The translations under genes were made by a program, and so were the position numbers. DNA of 64,000 nt, taken from positions 18,103-82,102 of the forward strand of contig NZ_LGIU01000038.1 in NCBI RefSeq assembly GCF_001187915.1, given 5' to 3'. A model generated the notes under the pieces. The model worked only from the letters and a program-made list of their open reading frames with translations. It did not search any database and was not told the origin of the DNA. The stretch comes from Arthrobacter sp. RIT-PI-e (GTDB taxonomy: Bacteria > Actinomycetota > Actinomycetes > Actinomycetales > Micrococcaceae). This document shows positions 33,817 to 41,726 of this stretch, piece by piece. Numbering within the stretch: position 1 is the stretch's first letter; each line of letters begins with the position of its first letter.

Positions 33817-34494
33817 TCAGAGCAGCCTGCGCTCGGTGGCCCACCGGGTGAGTTCGTGCCGTGAGGAGAGCTGCAGCTTGCGGAGTACCGCGGAGACGTG
33901 GGTCTCCACGGTCTTCACGGAGATGAACAGCTCCTTGGCGGTCTCCCGGTAGGTGTACCCGCGCGCGATCAACCGCATCACCTCCAGCTCCCTGGCCGAG
34001 AGTCGGTCCAGTTCGTCCTCCACCACCGCCGACGCCGTCCCGAAGGCGTCGAGCACGAAACCGGCCAGTCGTGGGGAGAACACCGCGTCCCCGGACGCGA
34101 TCCGGTGCACGGCGTCGGTGATCTCGGCGCCGGAGATGGTCTTGGTCACGTAGCCGCGGGCACCGGCGCGGATCACCGCCACGACGTCCTCCGCCGAGTC
34201 CGAGACGCTGAGGGCCAGGAACCGTGAGGTTACACCGAGCCTCGCGCAGCGGTGGAGCACCTCGGCGCCGCCACCACCGCGGCCCCCGGGCAGGTGGACG
34301 TCGAGGAGGACGACGTCGGGCTGGACGGCTCCGATCACGGCCTCCGCCTCCTCCACCGTGGCGGCCTCACCCAGCACGCGGACGGACGATCCCAGGGCGG
34401 TGCGGAGGCCGGAACGGAAGATGCCGTGGTCGTCGACGATCACCACGGTCAGCGAGCCGGGGACGTCCTCCTGCATCGGTGCCGCCGTCTCCAT
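33817..34494 (-). CDS. LuxR-family (NarL-type) response regulator
   Basis: This 225-residue protein has an N-terminal receiver (VVIVDDHGIFRSGL, phospho-Asp in VVLLDVHLPGG, switch Lys in GYVTKTISG). Its C-terminal LuxR helix-turn-helix reads LSARELEVMRLIARGYTYRE, then AKELFISVKTVETHVSAVLR. It should be phosphorylated by the PspC-type histidine kinase encoded immediately upstream on the same strand, 146 bases away with a hairpin between. The start ATG 34494 has GGGAGG upstream; Met7 is an alternative. Its targets probably include the divergent PspC gene. Confidence 0.93.
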   Translation of the reverse strand: METAAPMQEDVPGSLTVVIVDDHGIFRSGLRTALGSSVRVLGEAATVEEAEAVIGAVQPDVVLLDVHLPGGRGGGGAEVLHRCARLGVTSRFLALSVSDSAEDVVAVIRAGARGYVTKTISGAEITDAVHRIASGDAVFSPRLAGFVLDAFGTASAVVEDELDRLSARELEVMRLIARGYTYRETAKELFISVKTVETHVSAVLRKLQLSSRHELTRWATERRLL

Positions 34495-34575
34495 GCCCTG
34501 CCCCTCCCGTACCCCTGCCCGGTGTCCTCACCGGGCCTCCCTCGAACGGGACGGCACCGGCAGACCGCCGACACC

Positions 34576-34600
34576 CCGTAGGGCCGGGGAATCCCTACGG
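34576..34600 (-). other. Hairpin between kinase and regulator
   Basis: An 8-bp inverted repeat CCGTAGGG/CCCTACGG (34576-34583 with 34593-34600) lies between the histidine kinase and the response regulator on the minus strand. It may adjust their relative expression or act as a weak terminator. Confidence 0.35.
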
Positions 34601-34640
34601 CTGACTCCCCGGTGGAGGGATGGGACGGTCCTCCGTCAGC

Positions 34641-35954
34641 CTAGACGGTGGACCGCACGGATCGGGGCAGCCGCAACCGGACCTCGGTACCCCCGGTGCC
34701 GCTGCGCACCTCGGAGGAGCCCCCGTGCCGGCGCATCCTGCTGTGGATGGACTCCCGGACGCCGAGCCGATCCTCCGGGACGGCGTGCTGGTCGAACCCG
34801 GGGCCGCGATCACGGACGAACACCTCGACGGCGGACTCACCCACCTCCAGGTACACGGAGACCGCGGTCCGTGCATGCTTCGCGGCGTTCAGGATGGCTT
34901 CGCGTGCGGCCTGGGCGAGGGCGTCCTCGGCCGGTCCCGGCACGATGTCCCCGACCGTGACCACCTCCACGGGGTACCCGTGGCGGTCCTCGATCCCGCC
35001 CGCGATGATCCGCAGCCGCTCGGCGAGGCTGCCGGGGCCCTCCGCGGGATCGGCGAAGAGCCACTGGCGCAGCTCCCGCTCCTGCCCGCGTGCCAGGCGC
35101 ACCACCTCGGTCTCCGACGCGGCGTGGTTCTGGATCAGCGCGAGGGTCTGCAGCACCGAGTCGTGGAGGTGGGCCGCGATCTCGGCCCGTTCCGTCTCCC
35201 GGACACGTGCGGCCCGTTCCGCCTCCAGGTCCCGCCAGAACTTCAGCGCCCAGGGTGCGAGGACCAGTCCCACCCCGGCCAGGCCGGCGAGGACCGCCCC
35301 CAGCGTGGCCATGGTCAGGGACCAGGACCCGCTGCTGGACAGTGCCACGAGGACCCCTACCACCACGAGGACGATCCCGGCGAACAGGCGCAGGGGGCCG
35401 CCCTCGCGGGCGGCACCGGTCCGGTTCATCACGCGTGCCCGGCGCACGGCGTCGAGCTGGGACCAGGCGAGCGCAGCCCCCACGACCACCACGGCCACCG
35501 GGACCAGGAGGTTCCAGTCCACCCGCACCCCGAGCAGCTGGACCACCAGGACGGAGGCGAGGAGCAGGAGCCCGACTCCGAGGAGGATCTCCTTCCGCCC
35601 GGCGTCGAGCGTGCGCCGGTGCCACGCCTCCGCATCGAGTAGCCCCGCGGCCACGGAGGGCTGCGACGCCCGCGGCGGGGGTGCCCCGCCCCCGCCGGCC
35701 GCTGCCGGCCGGGGGTCCGTGCCCGCCATGAAGGCCGCCGGCCCGGTCCGGCGCGCGGGGTGGGAGGCGCCGTCGGCGGTGGTGGGGACGAAGATCCAGA
35801 GCCACCCGGAGAGGACGACGCCGGCTCCGGACAGGAGCGCCAGGCCCACCATGGCGAGCCGCACCCAGGAGAGCTTCACGCCGAGGTGGACGGCGAGCCC
35901 CGCGCAGACGCCGGCGATCATGCCGTCGGCCGTACGTTCGAGGGGCGGTCTCAT
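34641..35954 (-). CDS. PspC-domain sensor histidine kinase
   Basis: The frame is longer, but homology starts at MRPPLERTADGMIAGVCAGL (ATG 35954), giving 437 residues. Residues 1-55 are a PspC domain with its membrane helix. Four or so further helices follow, then the HisKA_3 box RAEIAAHLHDSVLQTLALIQ and an ATPase domain with EAILNAAKHA (N box) and DRGPGF (G box). The architecture matches actinobacterial LiaS-like envelope-stress kinases. It is divergent from a PspC/LiaF-like gene, so kinase, regulator and membrane partners probably form one envelope-sensing unit. Confidence 0.92.
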   Translation of the reverse strand: MRPPLERTADGMIAGVCAGLAVHLGVKLSWVRLAMVGLALLSGAGVVLSGWLWIFVPTTADGASHPARRTGPAAFMAGTDPRPAAAGGGGAPPPRASQPSVAAGLLDAEAWHRRTLDAGRKEILLGVGLLLLASVLVVQLLGVRVDWNLLVPVAVVVVGAALAWSQLDAVRRARVMNRTGAAREGGPLRLFAGIVLVVVGVLVALSSSGSWSLTMATLGAVLAGLAGVGLVLAPWALKFWRDLEAERAARVRETERAEIAAHLHDSVLQTLALIQNHAASETEVVRLARGQERELRQWLFADPAEGPGSLAERLRIIAGGIEDRHGYPVEVVTVGDIVPGPAEDALAQAAREAILNAAKHARTAVSVYLEVGESAVEVFVRDRGPGFDQHAVPEDRLGVRESIHSRMRRHGGSSEVRSGTGGTEVRLRLPRSVRSTV

Positions 35955-36078
35955 ACGATCATCCAAGCACGCAGGGGCGCCGTCCGGGCCGTCGCAGGAA
36001 CGGGACCAGGGTGCACTCAGGGTTTTTTCAGGGTGGTCCCGGATACCCCGGTGCTCCCCCTCCGGACAGGATGGATCC
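35955..36078. promoter_or_regulatory. Divergent control region with TCAGGG direct repeat
   Basis: This 124-base region separates the kinase gene from the PspC gene. It contains two copies of TCAGGG at 36017-36022 and 36028-36033, spaced exactly 11 bases start to start and joined by T-rich sequence. That spacing puts both copies on one face of the helix, as expected for a dimeric response regulator. The link to the neighbouring LuxR-type regulator is inference. Confidence 0.45.
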
Positions 36079-37590
36079 ATGACCTCCGTACCCCCGCCGG
36101 ACGAGCCGTCCCGGCAGCAGCCCCCACCGCACGCACCGTCCTCGCCATCATCGCCGTCCCTCTCCTCGTTCTTCCGGTGGATCCGCGGACTCGGCGTCAC
36201 CCGGACGCCCGAGCGGTGGATCGGTGGTGTGTCCGGTGCCGTGGCGCACCGTACCGGACTCGATCTGGCACTGGTGCGCGGGCTGATCGTGGTCCTCACG
36301 ATCTTCGGTGGCATCGGGATCCTTTTGTACGGGGTGGCCTGGGCCCTCCTCCCGGAACCGGACGGGCGCATCCACGCCGAGCAGGCCGTCCGCGGGACCT
36401 GGACCTCGGGGATGACCGGGGCCACCGCGTTCGTGGTGCTCGGTCTCCTGGGTCCCGGCATCCCCCTGGTCACGGAGGGGAACGGGGCGGCCTGGACGCT
36501 GTTCTGGGTGGGCGGTGCCGGACTGTTCGTCTACTGGATCGTCAACCGGTCCAGCGGGAGCGGCCCCGCGGGTGCACCCGGCGACGCTCGACCCGACTCA
36601 CCGGGAGGAGGCCCTGCGGGAGGTGGCGGCAGCCGACCCGGCGGCGACGGCACCCCCGGCCGTCCGGGCGCCCCGGGCGCGGGCTCCTCCACCGGTCCCT
36701 CCACCGACCGGCCGAGCTCCGGCGGGACGCCGGGCTTCGGCACCGCCTCGGGGGCCGCCGACCGTGGGGGAGCACAGGGCCGGGCCGACGCACCCCTGCC
36801 CCACCCGCTCCCCTACCGGCCGTCACCGGAACTGGCCGCCTACCGGGACTACTCCCGCCCGGCGCAGGTACCGCTCCACACGGAACCGGGCAGGGCGCCG
36901 TCGCGCTCCGTCACAGCTCGTCGTACGCAGCCCTCGGGGGCCACGACGGCGCTGCTCCTTGGGGCGGCCGCCACCACGGCGGGCACCCTGCTGGTCCTCG
37001 ACCGCGCCGGCATCCTGGTTCTCCCCCATGCCACCGTGGTGGCGCTCGCCGCGGCGACCGTGGTCCTGGGTCTCGGCGTGATCGGTCTCGGACTGCGCGG
37101 CCGGAGTTCCGGGCTCGTGGGATTCACGGCGGCGCTCACCCTGCTCTCCGCCGTGGCGTCCTCCTTCGCCGTGGTGGGCGGCACCTGGGTGGTAGCGCAG
37201 GAGGGCAGCAGTACGCCGTCGTCCCTGCGGACCGCCGCCGATGGCTACAGCGTGCTGGCATCGCAGAGCCCGCTGGACCTCCGGGGGCTGCCCCGCCCCG
37301 AACGCGATGTCGTGGTCCCGGTCGGATCGCTGGTCAGCGACGTCACCGTGCTGGTGCCCGACGACGTCCCGGTGGAGGTCCGGTTCCGCAGCGTGCTGGG
37401 ACAGGCCGACGTCGTCGAGGACCGATCCTCGACGACGTCGGGCGGGAACGTCCTGGACCGGAGGACCGAGGTCCTGAACACCGACGCCACCGGCGCCACC
37501 TTGATCGTGGACGCACGGAACGCCCTCGGACAGGTCACCGTCCTCACCGGGGCCGGCGCGGATGCCGCCCGCGACGGAGGCACCCCATGA
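36079..37590 (+). CDS. PspC-domain membrane protein with LiaF-like tail
   Basis: This 503-residue protein starts at ATG 36079 with AGGA upstream. Residues about 33-100 form a PspC domain (RTPERWIGGVSGAVAHRTGL, then a membrane helix). Two more helices follow, then a long Gly/Pro/Ser-rich linker (about 160-290), four membrane helices, and a C-terminal beta-rich domain with PVGSLVSDVTVLVPDDVPVE resembling the LiaF/DUF2154 fold. LiaF proteins are membrane regulators of LiaRS-type systems. It overlaps the next gene by four bases. The repetitive linker is probably flexible. Confidence 0.85.
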   Translation: MTSVPPPDEPSRQQPPPHAPSSPSSPSLSSFFRWIRGLGVTRTPERWIGGVSGAVAHRTGLDLALVRGLIVVLTIFGGIGILLYGVAWALLPEPDGRIHAEQAVRGTWTSGMTGATAFVVLGLLGPGIPLVTEGNGAAWTLFWVGGAGLFVYWIVNRSSGSGPAGAPGDARPDSPGGGPAGGGGSRPGGDGTPGRPGAPGAGSSTGPSTDRPSSGGTPGFGTASGAADRGGAQGRADAPLPHPLPYRPSPELAAYRDYSRPAQVPLHTEPGRAPSRSVTARRTQPSGATTALLLGAAATTAGTLLVLDRAGILVLPHATVVALAAATVVLGLGVIGLGLRGRSSGLVGFTAALTLLSAVASSFAVVGGTWVVAQEGSSTPSSLRTAADGYSVLASQSPLDLRGLPRPERDVVVPVGSLVSDVTVLVPDDVPVEVRFRSVLGQADVVEDRSSTTSGGNVLDRRTEVLNTDATGATLIVDARNALGQVTVLTGAGADAARDGGTP

Positions 37591-37832
37591 GCACCGTGAT
37601 CCCCCCACACCGACGCCGTGTCCGCGCCGGCACCGTAATCTGGGGTGTCACGCTCCTCGCCGTCGGTCTCCTGGTGCTGATCGGCGAGGTGAGCGCCATC
37701 CCGCTCGACCCCGTGCTGGTGGCCCTCGGTCTGCTCCTCGGTGTGGGGGTGTCGCTGATCCTCGGCGGGCTCCTGTCCCTCAGGGCACGCCCGGCGGAGG
37801 ACGAGGACCACTCGCCCACGCAACCCTCCTGA
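37587..37832 (+). CDS. Small membrane protein
   Basis: An 81-residue protein with two predicted membrane helices (GTVIWGVTLLAVGLLVLIGE and VALGLLLGVGVSLILGGLL) and an acidic C-terminus. Its ATG overlaps the preceding PspC gene stop (ATGA), so the two are coupled. Similar small two-helix proteins accompany PspC/LiaF genes in actinobacteria. The function is not known; it is probably part of the same envelope-sensing unit. Confidence 0.75.
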   Translation: MSTVIPPHRRRVRAGTVIWGVTLLAVGLLVLIGEVSAIPLDPVLVALGLLLGVGVSLILGGLLSLRARPAEDEDHSPTQPS

Positions 37833-37943
37833 GCGGCTCCCACCCGTGCCGGCCGGCCAGGCCTGCCCCCTCCCTGTTCCCCCACCCTGTTCCGGCTCCC
37901 GCGCACTACCGTGGGAGCACCCGCTACGAAAGGCACCTCGACC

Positions 37944-38186
37944 ATGGAATCCTTCTACCGCGTTCTCCGTTCCTCCCCGATCACCAGGGCGCCCGGAGGG
38001 ATCCTCGGCGGCATCGCCTCCGGGATCGCCCGGCACTTCGGCTGGCGGGCGAGCCTGGGGCGGATCGGGGTGCTGCTGAGCCTCCTGTTGCCCTTCCTTC
38101 GCCTGCCGATGTACGGGGTGCTCTGGCTCCTGCTCCCGAAGACGGACGGCACGATCGCCCTGGAGCAGCTCCTCGCGCGCAGCTGA
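37944..38186 (+). CDS. Short PspC-domain protein
   Basis: An 80-residue PspC protein. After a short leader (MESFYRVLRSSPITRAP) comes the typical GGILGGIASGIARHFGWRAS, followed by one hydrophobic helix and the LLLPKTDGTI ending seen in PspC domains. ATG 37944 is chosen on homology; AAAGG lies 11 bases before it. It is the third PspC domain in 4 kb, 111 bases after the previous gene. PspC proteins sense or protect membranes in phage-shock-type responses. Confidence 0.85.
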   Translation: MESFYRVLRSSPITRAPGGILGGIASGIARHFGWRASLGRIGVLLSLLLPFLRLPMYGVLWLLLPKTDGTIALEQLLARS

Positions 38187-38266
38187 TCCTCCCTCAGGAC
38201 ACGGGTAGCGCGCCGGGACGGCATCGGGTGCCCCGCCCCGGCGCGCCACCTGGAAGGATGGGAGGC

Positions 38267-39073
38267 GTGCCGAAGACTACCGCAGCCCCCCGCGCCCTCC
38301 CTCCCCTGCTGATCGCCTTCTGTCTCTTCCTGTTCGTCTCGGGGTTCTTCGTGGTCGAGTTCCCCGACGTGGAGGGTGCCGAGTACGCGTCCTACGGCTT
38401 CAACCTGCTGATCGCCCTGCCTGCCTTCATCGCGCTGGTGCAGCAGCTCGGCGCGGTCCGCGGAGGTGTGGCCTTGGTCGCCGTCTCCGTGTTCGGCTAT
38501 CTCATCGAGGGCACGGGCACCGCCACCGGGTACCCCTACGGCCAGTTCCACTACGGGGACGCCATGGGACCGCGCATCCTCGACCACGTCCCCTACCTGC
38601 TCCCGCTCTCCTACGTACCCCTGGTGATCGGAGCCGTCGCCGTCGTGGCGGGCACCCGGCACGTCCTCGCGAGGATCGTGCTCGGCGGTCTGCTGCTCGT
38701 GGTGATCGACGGCGTGCTCGACCCCGGGGCGGTGTCGCTCGGCTTCTGGATCTGGCCCGACGGCGGACCCTACTACGGTGTGCCCCTCTCCAACTACGGG
38801 GGGTGGCTGATCTCCGGGCTCATCGCGTCCGCCCTGCTGGTGCTGATCGGCGGACGCCGCCTGGAGCGTCAGGTGCTGCGCCCCGGCCTCCTCGACAGCC
38901 TGCTGGTGTCGATGTTCCTGTGGATGAGCGTCTGCATCTTCTCCGGGCTCGTGTTCCCGGCCGTCCTCGCCGCGGCACTGATCGTCCTGGTCGCACGGCG
39001 TCGCGTCCAGCTCGTCAGGGCCGCCGCGAAAGCCGCAGGCGTCCCGGTTCCCGCGGCGAGCGTCGCGCGCTGA
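38267..39073 (+). CDS. cruF: Carotenoid hydratase CruF-like (bisanhydrobacterioruberin hydratase)
   Basis: This 268-residue integral membrane protein has about seven helices. It contains the CruF/DUF422 signatures GYPYGQFHYG (about residues 82-91) and DPGAVSLGFWIW followed by YYGVPLSNYGGW. In haloarchaea the homologue hydrates the C50 carotenoid ends to finish bacterioruberin. The start is probably GTG 38267 (AAGGA eight bases upstream); ATG 38258 would add three residues. It converges on crtD and the elongase gene, the two other bacterioruberin steps, so the trio is functionally complete. A 15-base tandem repeat covers its stop codon. Confidence 0.88.
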   Translation: MPKTTAAPRALPPLLIAFCLFLFVSGFFVVEFPDVEGAEYASYGFNLLIALPAFIALVQQLGAVRGGVALVAVSVFGYLIEGTGTATGYPYGQFHYGDAMGPRILDHVPYLLPLSYVPLVIGAVAVVAGTRHVLARIVLGGLLLVVIDGVLDPGAVSLGFWIWPDGGPYYGVPLSNYGGWLISGLIASALLVLIGGRRLERQVLRPGLLDSLLVSMFLWMSVCIFSGLVFPAVLAAALIVLVARRRVQLVRAAAKAAGVPVPAASVAR

Positions 39074-39095
39074 TCCAACCCGCGCTGATCCAACC
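39066..39095. repeat. 15-base tandem duplication at the cruF stop
   Basis: CGCGCTGATCCAACC occurs twice in direct succession (39066-39080 and 39081-39095). The first copy contains the cruF TGA. It looks like a recent slippage duplication; the second TGA is also in frame. Confidence 0.9.
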
Positions 39096-39125
39096 CGGTC
39101 CGGTTACCGCTGGCCGGGTGCTCCC

Positions 39126-39142
39126 GCCCGGCACTTCCGGGC
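39126..39142. terminator. Small hairpin between convergent cruF and crtD
   Basis: GCCCGG/CCGGGC (39126-39131 with 39137-39142) with a 5-base loop lies in the 119-base gap between two converging genes and may terminate both. The stem is short. Confidence 0.4.
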
Positions 39143-39192
39143 ACGGCGGTTCCTCCCGGGGAGGATGCTCGACGGCGGACGGCGGTCTGCTC

Positions 39193-40644
39193 CTACTGCG
39201 CCGGACCGAGCCTGGCCAGCAGCTTCTGCATGGACATCATGGCGCCCCCGAGCACCGCCGGCAGGCCACCCCCAGGGTGCACGGACGCCCCCACGCGCCA
39301 CAGCCAGGGTCGCAGCGGGTCCGAGAACCCCGGGACGTGCAGCGGGCCGCTCAGGAACACCGGGTGCACCGCCCCGTACAACGCGCCACCAGCCGAACCG
39401 CGCTCGCCGAAGTGGCCGGGGTCCAGGATCCGGTGGTCCTCGAAGTACCCCTGCAGGGGTTCGGTGAGGCCGAGGACCTTCGTGGTGCGTTCCAGTTCAC
39501 GCACCACGAAGGGATCGTCGAGTGAGTACCGTTTGCCGTTGGCCGGCGCGGTGAGCAGCAGGGCGAGGGTGTCGGCGCTGTTCGGGTACACCCCGTCCGC
39601 CGGGTAGTAGTTGGCGAACGCCATGGTCTGGTACGGCTCCTCCCCCGCCTCCAGGGCACGGTAGAGCTCCGCCGGGTCGTCCGGCATGATCACGCCGTGC
39701 CGGGCCGTCCCAGCGGGGAGCGGACGATCGAGCACCGCGTAGATCCCGACGGCGGAGCAGGAGAGCTTGCGGGGGCTACGCGGCGCCCGCCCGGTCAGCA
39801 GGCCGCCCAGCCGGTGGGCGTCCAGGCCGCTGACCACCGCGTCCGCCGGGTAGGTGCCGACGGCGGTGGTGACCCGGCGCCGGCCGATCCGCTCCGCGGG
39901 TTCCCCGGTGTGGATCTCCACCCCGGCGTCGACCGCGAGTCGCTCGAGTGCCAGCACCAGTTCGTAGATGCCGCCCGCCGGGATCCAGACGCCGTCCTCC
40001 GCCATGACGGCCGGCATGCTGGCGTACAGGGCCGGTGTGCGGGTGGGGCTCACCCCGGCGTTGAGGGTGTGGATCGCGATGACCTCCCGGAGGCCCTCCG
40101 GCATCCAGTCGAGGCTGTCCAGGTAGCTGCGGGTGGTGAGCCGCGGTCCGTACAGGCCCCCCAGCTTGAGCAGTGCGGGGCGCACCGTGGGATCCAGTGG
40201 TGCCGTGGTGAGCAGGCGTGACACGTCGCCACCCAGGACGCCGTGCTCGGCGGCGAAGCGCGCCCACGCCGCGTGCCAGGGGTGGCCCTCGGGGACCGGC
40301 AGCGGGCACTCCTCGCCGCGGTAGTAGTACCTGCCCACCTCCGGCAGGCGCTGCAGGGGCAGTGCGGCGACCTCCGCGGCGGGCGCTGTGCCACCCGTTC
40401 CGCCCGCATGCGTCCCGTCCGGGACGACGTCGTCCAGGCGCCGCAGCAGCTCCTGCCACACCCCCGGGAAGGTGAACAGCGACGGCCCGGTGTCCACGCG
40501 CTGCCCCGCAAGATCGAGGCGACGGCTCTTGCCGCCCACGTACTCCGAGGCCTCGAGCAGGGTGACCCGGTGACCGGCCCGTCCCAGCAGCGCGGCGGCG
40601 GTGAGGCCGCCGATTCCGCCGCCGACCACGACGACGCGGCTCAT
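39193..40644 (-). CDS. crtD: CrtI-family carotenoid desaturase, probable 3,4-desaturase CrtD
   Basis: This 483-residue FAD enzyme starts at ATG 40644, overlapping the elongase stop by four bases; the frame extends upstream without homology. The dinucleotide fold VVVVGGGIGGLTAAALLGRAG (residues 4-24) and the C-terminal GGGLPAVLGGAMMSMQKLL are CrtI-like. It differs clearly from the crtI product at 22992-24608. Since a complete crtI is present, and this gene is paired with a lycopene elongase and cruF, the best assignment is the C-3,4 desaturation step of bacterioruberin synthesis. That step is inferred from context. Confidence 0.85.
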   Translation of the reverse strand: MSRVVVVGGGIGGLTAAALLGRAGHRVTLLEASEYVGGKSRRLDLAGQRVDTGPSLFTFPGVWQELLRRLDDVVPDGTHAGGTGGTAPAAEVAALPLQRLPEVGRYYYRGEECPLPVPEGHPWHAAWARFAAEHGVLGGDVSRLLTTAPLDPTVRPALLKLGGLYGPRLTTRSYLDSLDWMPEGLREVIAIHTLNAGVSPTRTPALYASMPAVMAEDGVWIPAGGIYELVLALERLAVDAGVEIHTGEPAERIGRRRVTTAVGTYPADAVVSGLDAHRLGGLLTGRAPRSPRKLSCSAVGIYAVLDRPLPAGTARHGVIMPDDPAELYRALEAGEEPYQTMAFANYYPADGVYPNSADTLALLLTAPANGKRYSLDDPFVVRELERTTKVLGLTEPLQGYFEDHRILDPGHFGERGSAGGALYGAVHPVFLSGPLHVPGFSDPLRPWLWRVGASVHPGGGLPAVLGGAMMSMQKLLARLGPAQ

Positions 40645-41507
40645 CGGTACAGTCCCAGCGTCAGGGCGACGACGAGCTGGACGCCGGCCACCGTCCCGGC
40701 CACGTACGGGAAGGCGATCGAGTACCGGTACAGCCGGTGCCCGGTCTCCGGCCGCGGATCGCGGGCCAGCCCCACCAGCAGCGCACCCGCGATCAGCGCG
40801 TTGACCACCGCCACCGGGATGTTGACGAGCGCGAAGCACACGGTGGACACGAGCCACCACGCACCGCTCCAGCCCACCACGCCCTTGGGTCCGAGCCGCA
40901 CGGCCGTGGTGGTGATGCCCACGCCGCGGTCCTCCTCGATGTCCTGGACGGCATCGTAGGTGTGCTTGGCGGCGCTCCACGCCATGAGCCCGATCGCCGC
41001 GGACCACACGGGCCGGGAGCCGAGCGCGTACGGCACGAAGACCAGGGGCAGCGCGTAGGCCGCGTTGCTGATCGAGTCCAGGTAGGGCCGCGCCTTGAAG
41101 CGCAGCGGCGGGGCGCTGTAGTAGACGAACACGAGGGCGTAGACCGCCATCCAGGCGAGCGCCGCCGCCGGCAGGGTGAAGGCGAACCACAGCAGGAAGG
41201 GCACGTTGGTGGCGAGGACGGACACCCAGATGGTGCGCACCTCGGAGGCCCGGATCCTCGCACCCTCGATCGAACCCTTCCGGGGGTTCAGGGCGTCGGT
41301 GTCCTGGTCGAAGATGTCGTTCACGCCGTAGATCAGCAGGTTGAAGGGCAGGGTGAGCCAGACGAGCACCGCGAGCGCCTCCGCCTGCCACAGCGTGCCG
41401 GTGAGCCACATGCCCACCACACCCGTGCCGAGCGTGTTGATCCAGAGCACGGGCCGGGAGATGTGGACGATGCGCTGCGCCGCTGGCGCGAGAGAAGCCT
41501 GGGGCAC
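40641..41507 (-). CDS. lyeJ: UbiA-family lycopene elongase (LyeJ/CrtEb type)
   Basis: This 288-residue polytopic prenyltransferase has about eight helices. The first metal-binding motif is NDIFDQDTD (residues 63-71) and the second is in DAVQDIEEDRG. The N-terminus ISRPVLWINTLGTG is typical of carotenoid elongases. It should add C5 dimethylallyl units to lycopene. In Corynebacterium the homologue CrtEb works with CrtYe/Yf cyclases to make decaprenoxanthin; here no cyclase gene is present and the partners are crtD and cruF, as in haloarchaea. It is first of a two-gene operon with crtD. Confidence 0.9.
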   Translation of the reverse strand: MPQASLAPAAQRIVHISRPVLWINTLGTGVVGMWLTGTLWQAEALAVLVWLTLPFNLLIYGVNDIFDQDTDALNPRKGSIEGARIRASEVRTIWVSVLATNVPFLLWFAFTLPAAALAWMAVYALVFVYYSAPPLRFKARPYLDSISNAAYALPLVFVPYALGSRPVWSAAIGLMAWSAAKHTYDAVQDIEEDRGVGITTTAVRLGPKGVVGWSGAWWLVSTVCFALVNIPVAVVNALIAGALLVGLARDPRPETGHRLYRYSIAFPYVAGTVAGVQLVVALTLGLYR

Positions 41508-41653
41508 TGCGGGTGTCCTCCTCGGACCGGGTGGGGCGCGGACGGCGGGGTCCGCCCCCGCCTGCGCCGGTTCTCAGCCTACGTGGTTCCCTTCCGTGGC
41601 GAGGCGCCGGATCCCCGGGACGCCCGGCCCGGAGCAGCACCCGTGCATGTGTC

Positions 41654-41659
41654 TAGAAT
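41654..41659 (+). promoter_or_regulatory. pfkA: Candidate pfkA -10
   Basis: TAGAAT lies 67 bases before the pfkA ATG, in the 219-base gap with the divergent elongase gene. No good -35 is seen. Confidence 0.4.
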
Positions 41660-41726
41660 CATAGGTGGGCCCGACGGCGCGCTCCCCGTAGGTCCACCAC
41701 CCCTCGTCGAAGGAACATCACGCCCC

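Noticed and set aside
38267..39073. Lycopene cyclase (CrtY-type) as identity of this gene
   Set aside because: Small CrtYe/CrtYf-type cyclases are about 100-130 residues; this protein has 268 and carries the CruF signature DPGAVxxGFW and YYGVPLSNY.
39193..40644. Simple duplicate of crtI
   Set aside because: The sequence is distinctly different from the crtI product and it is operonic with the elongase, so a later desaturation step fits better.
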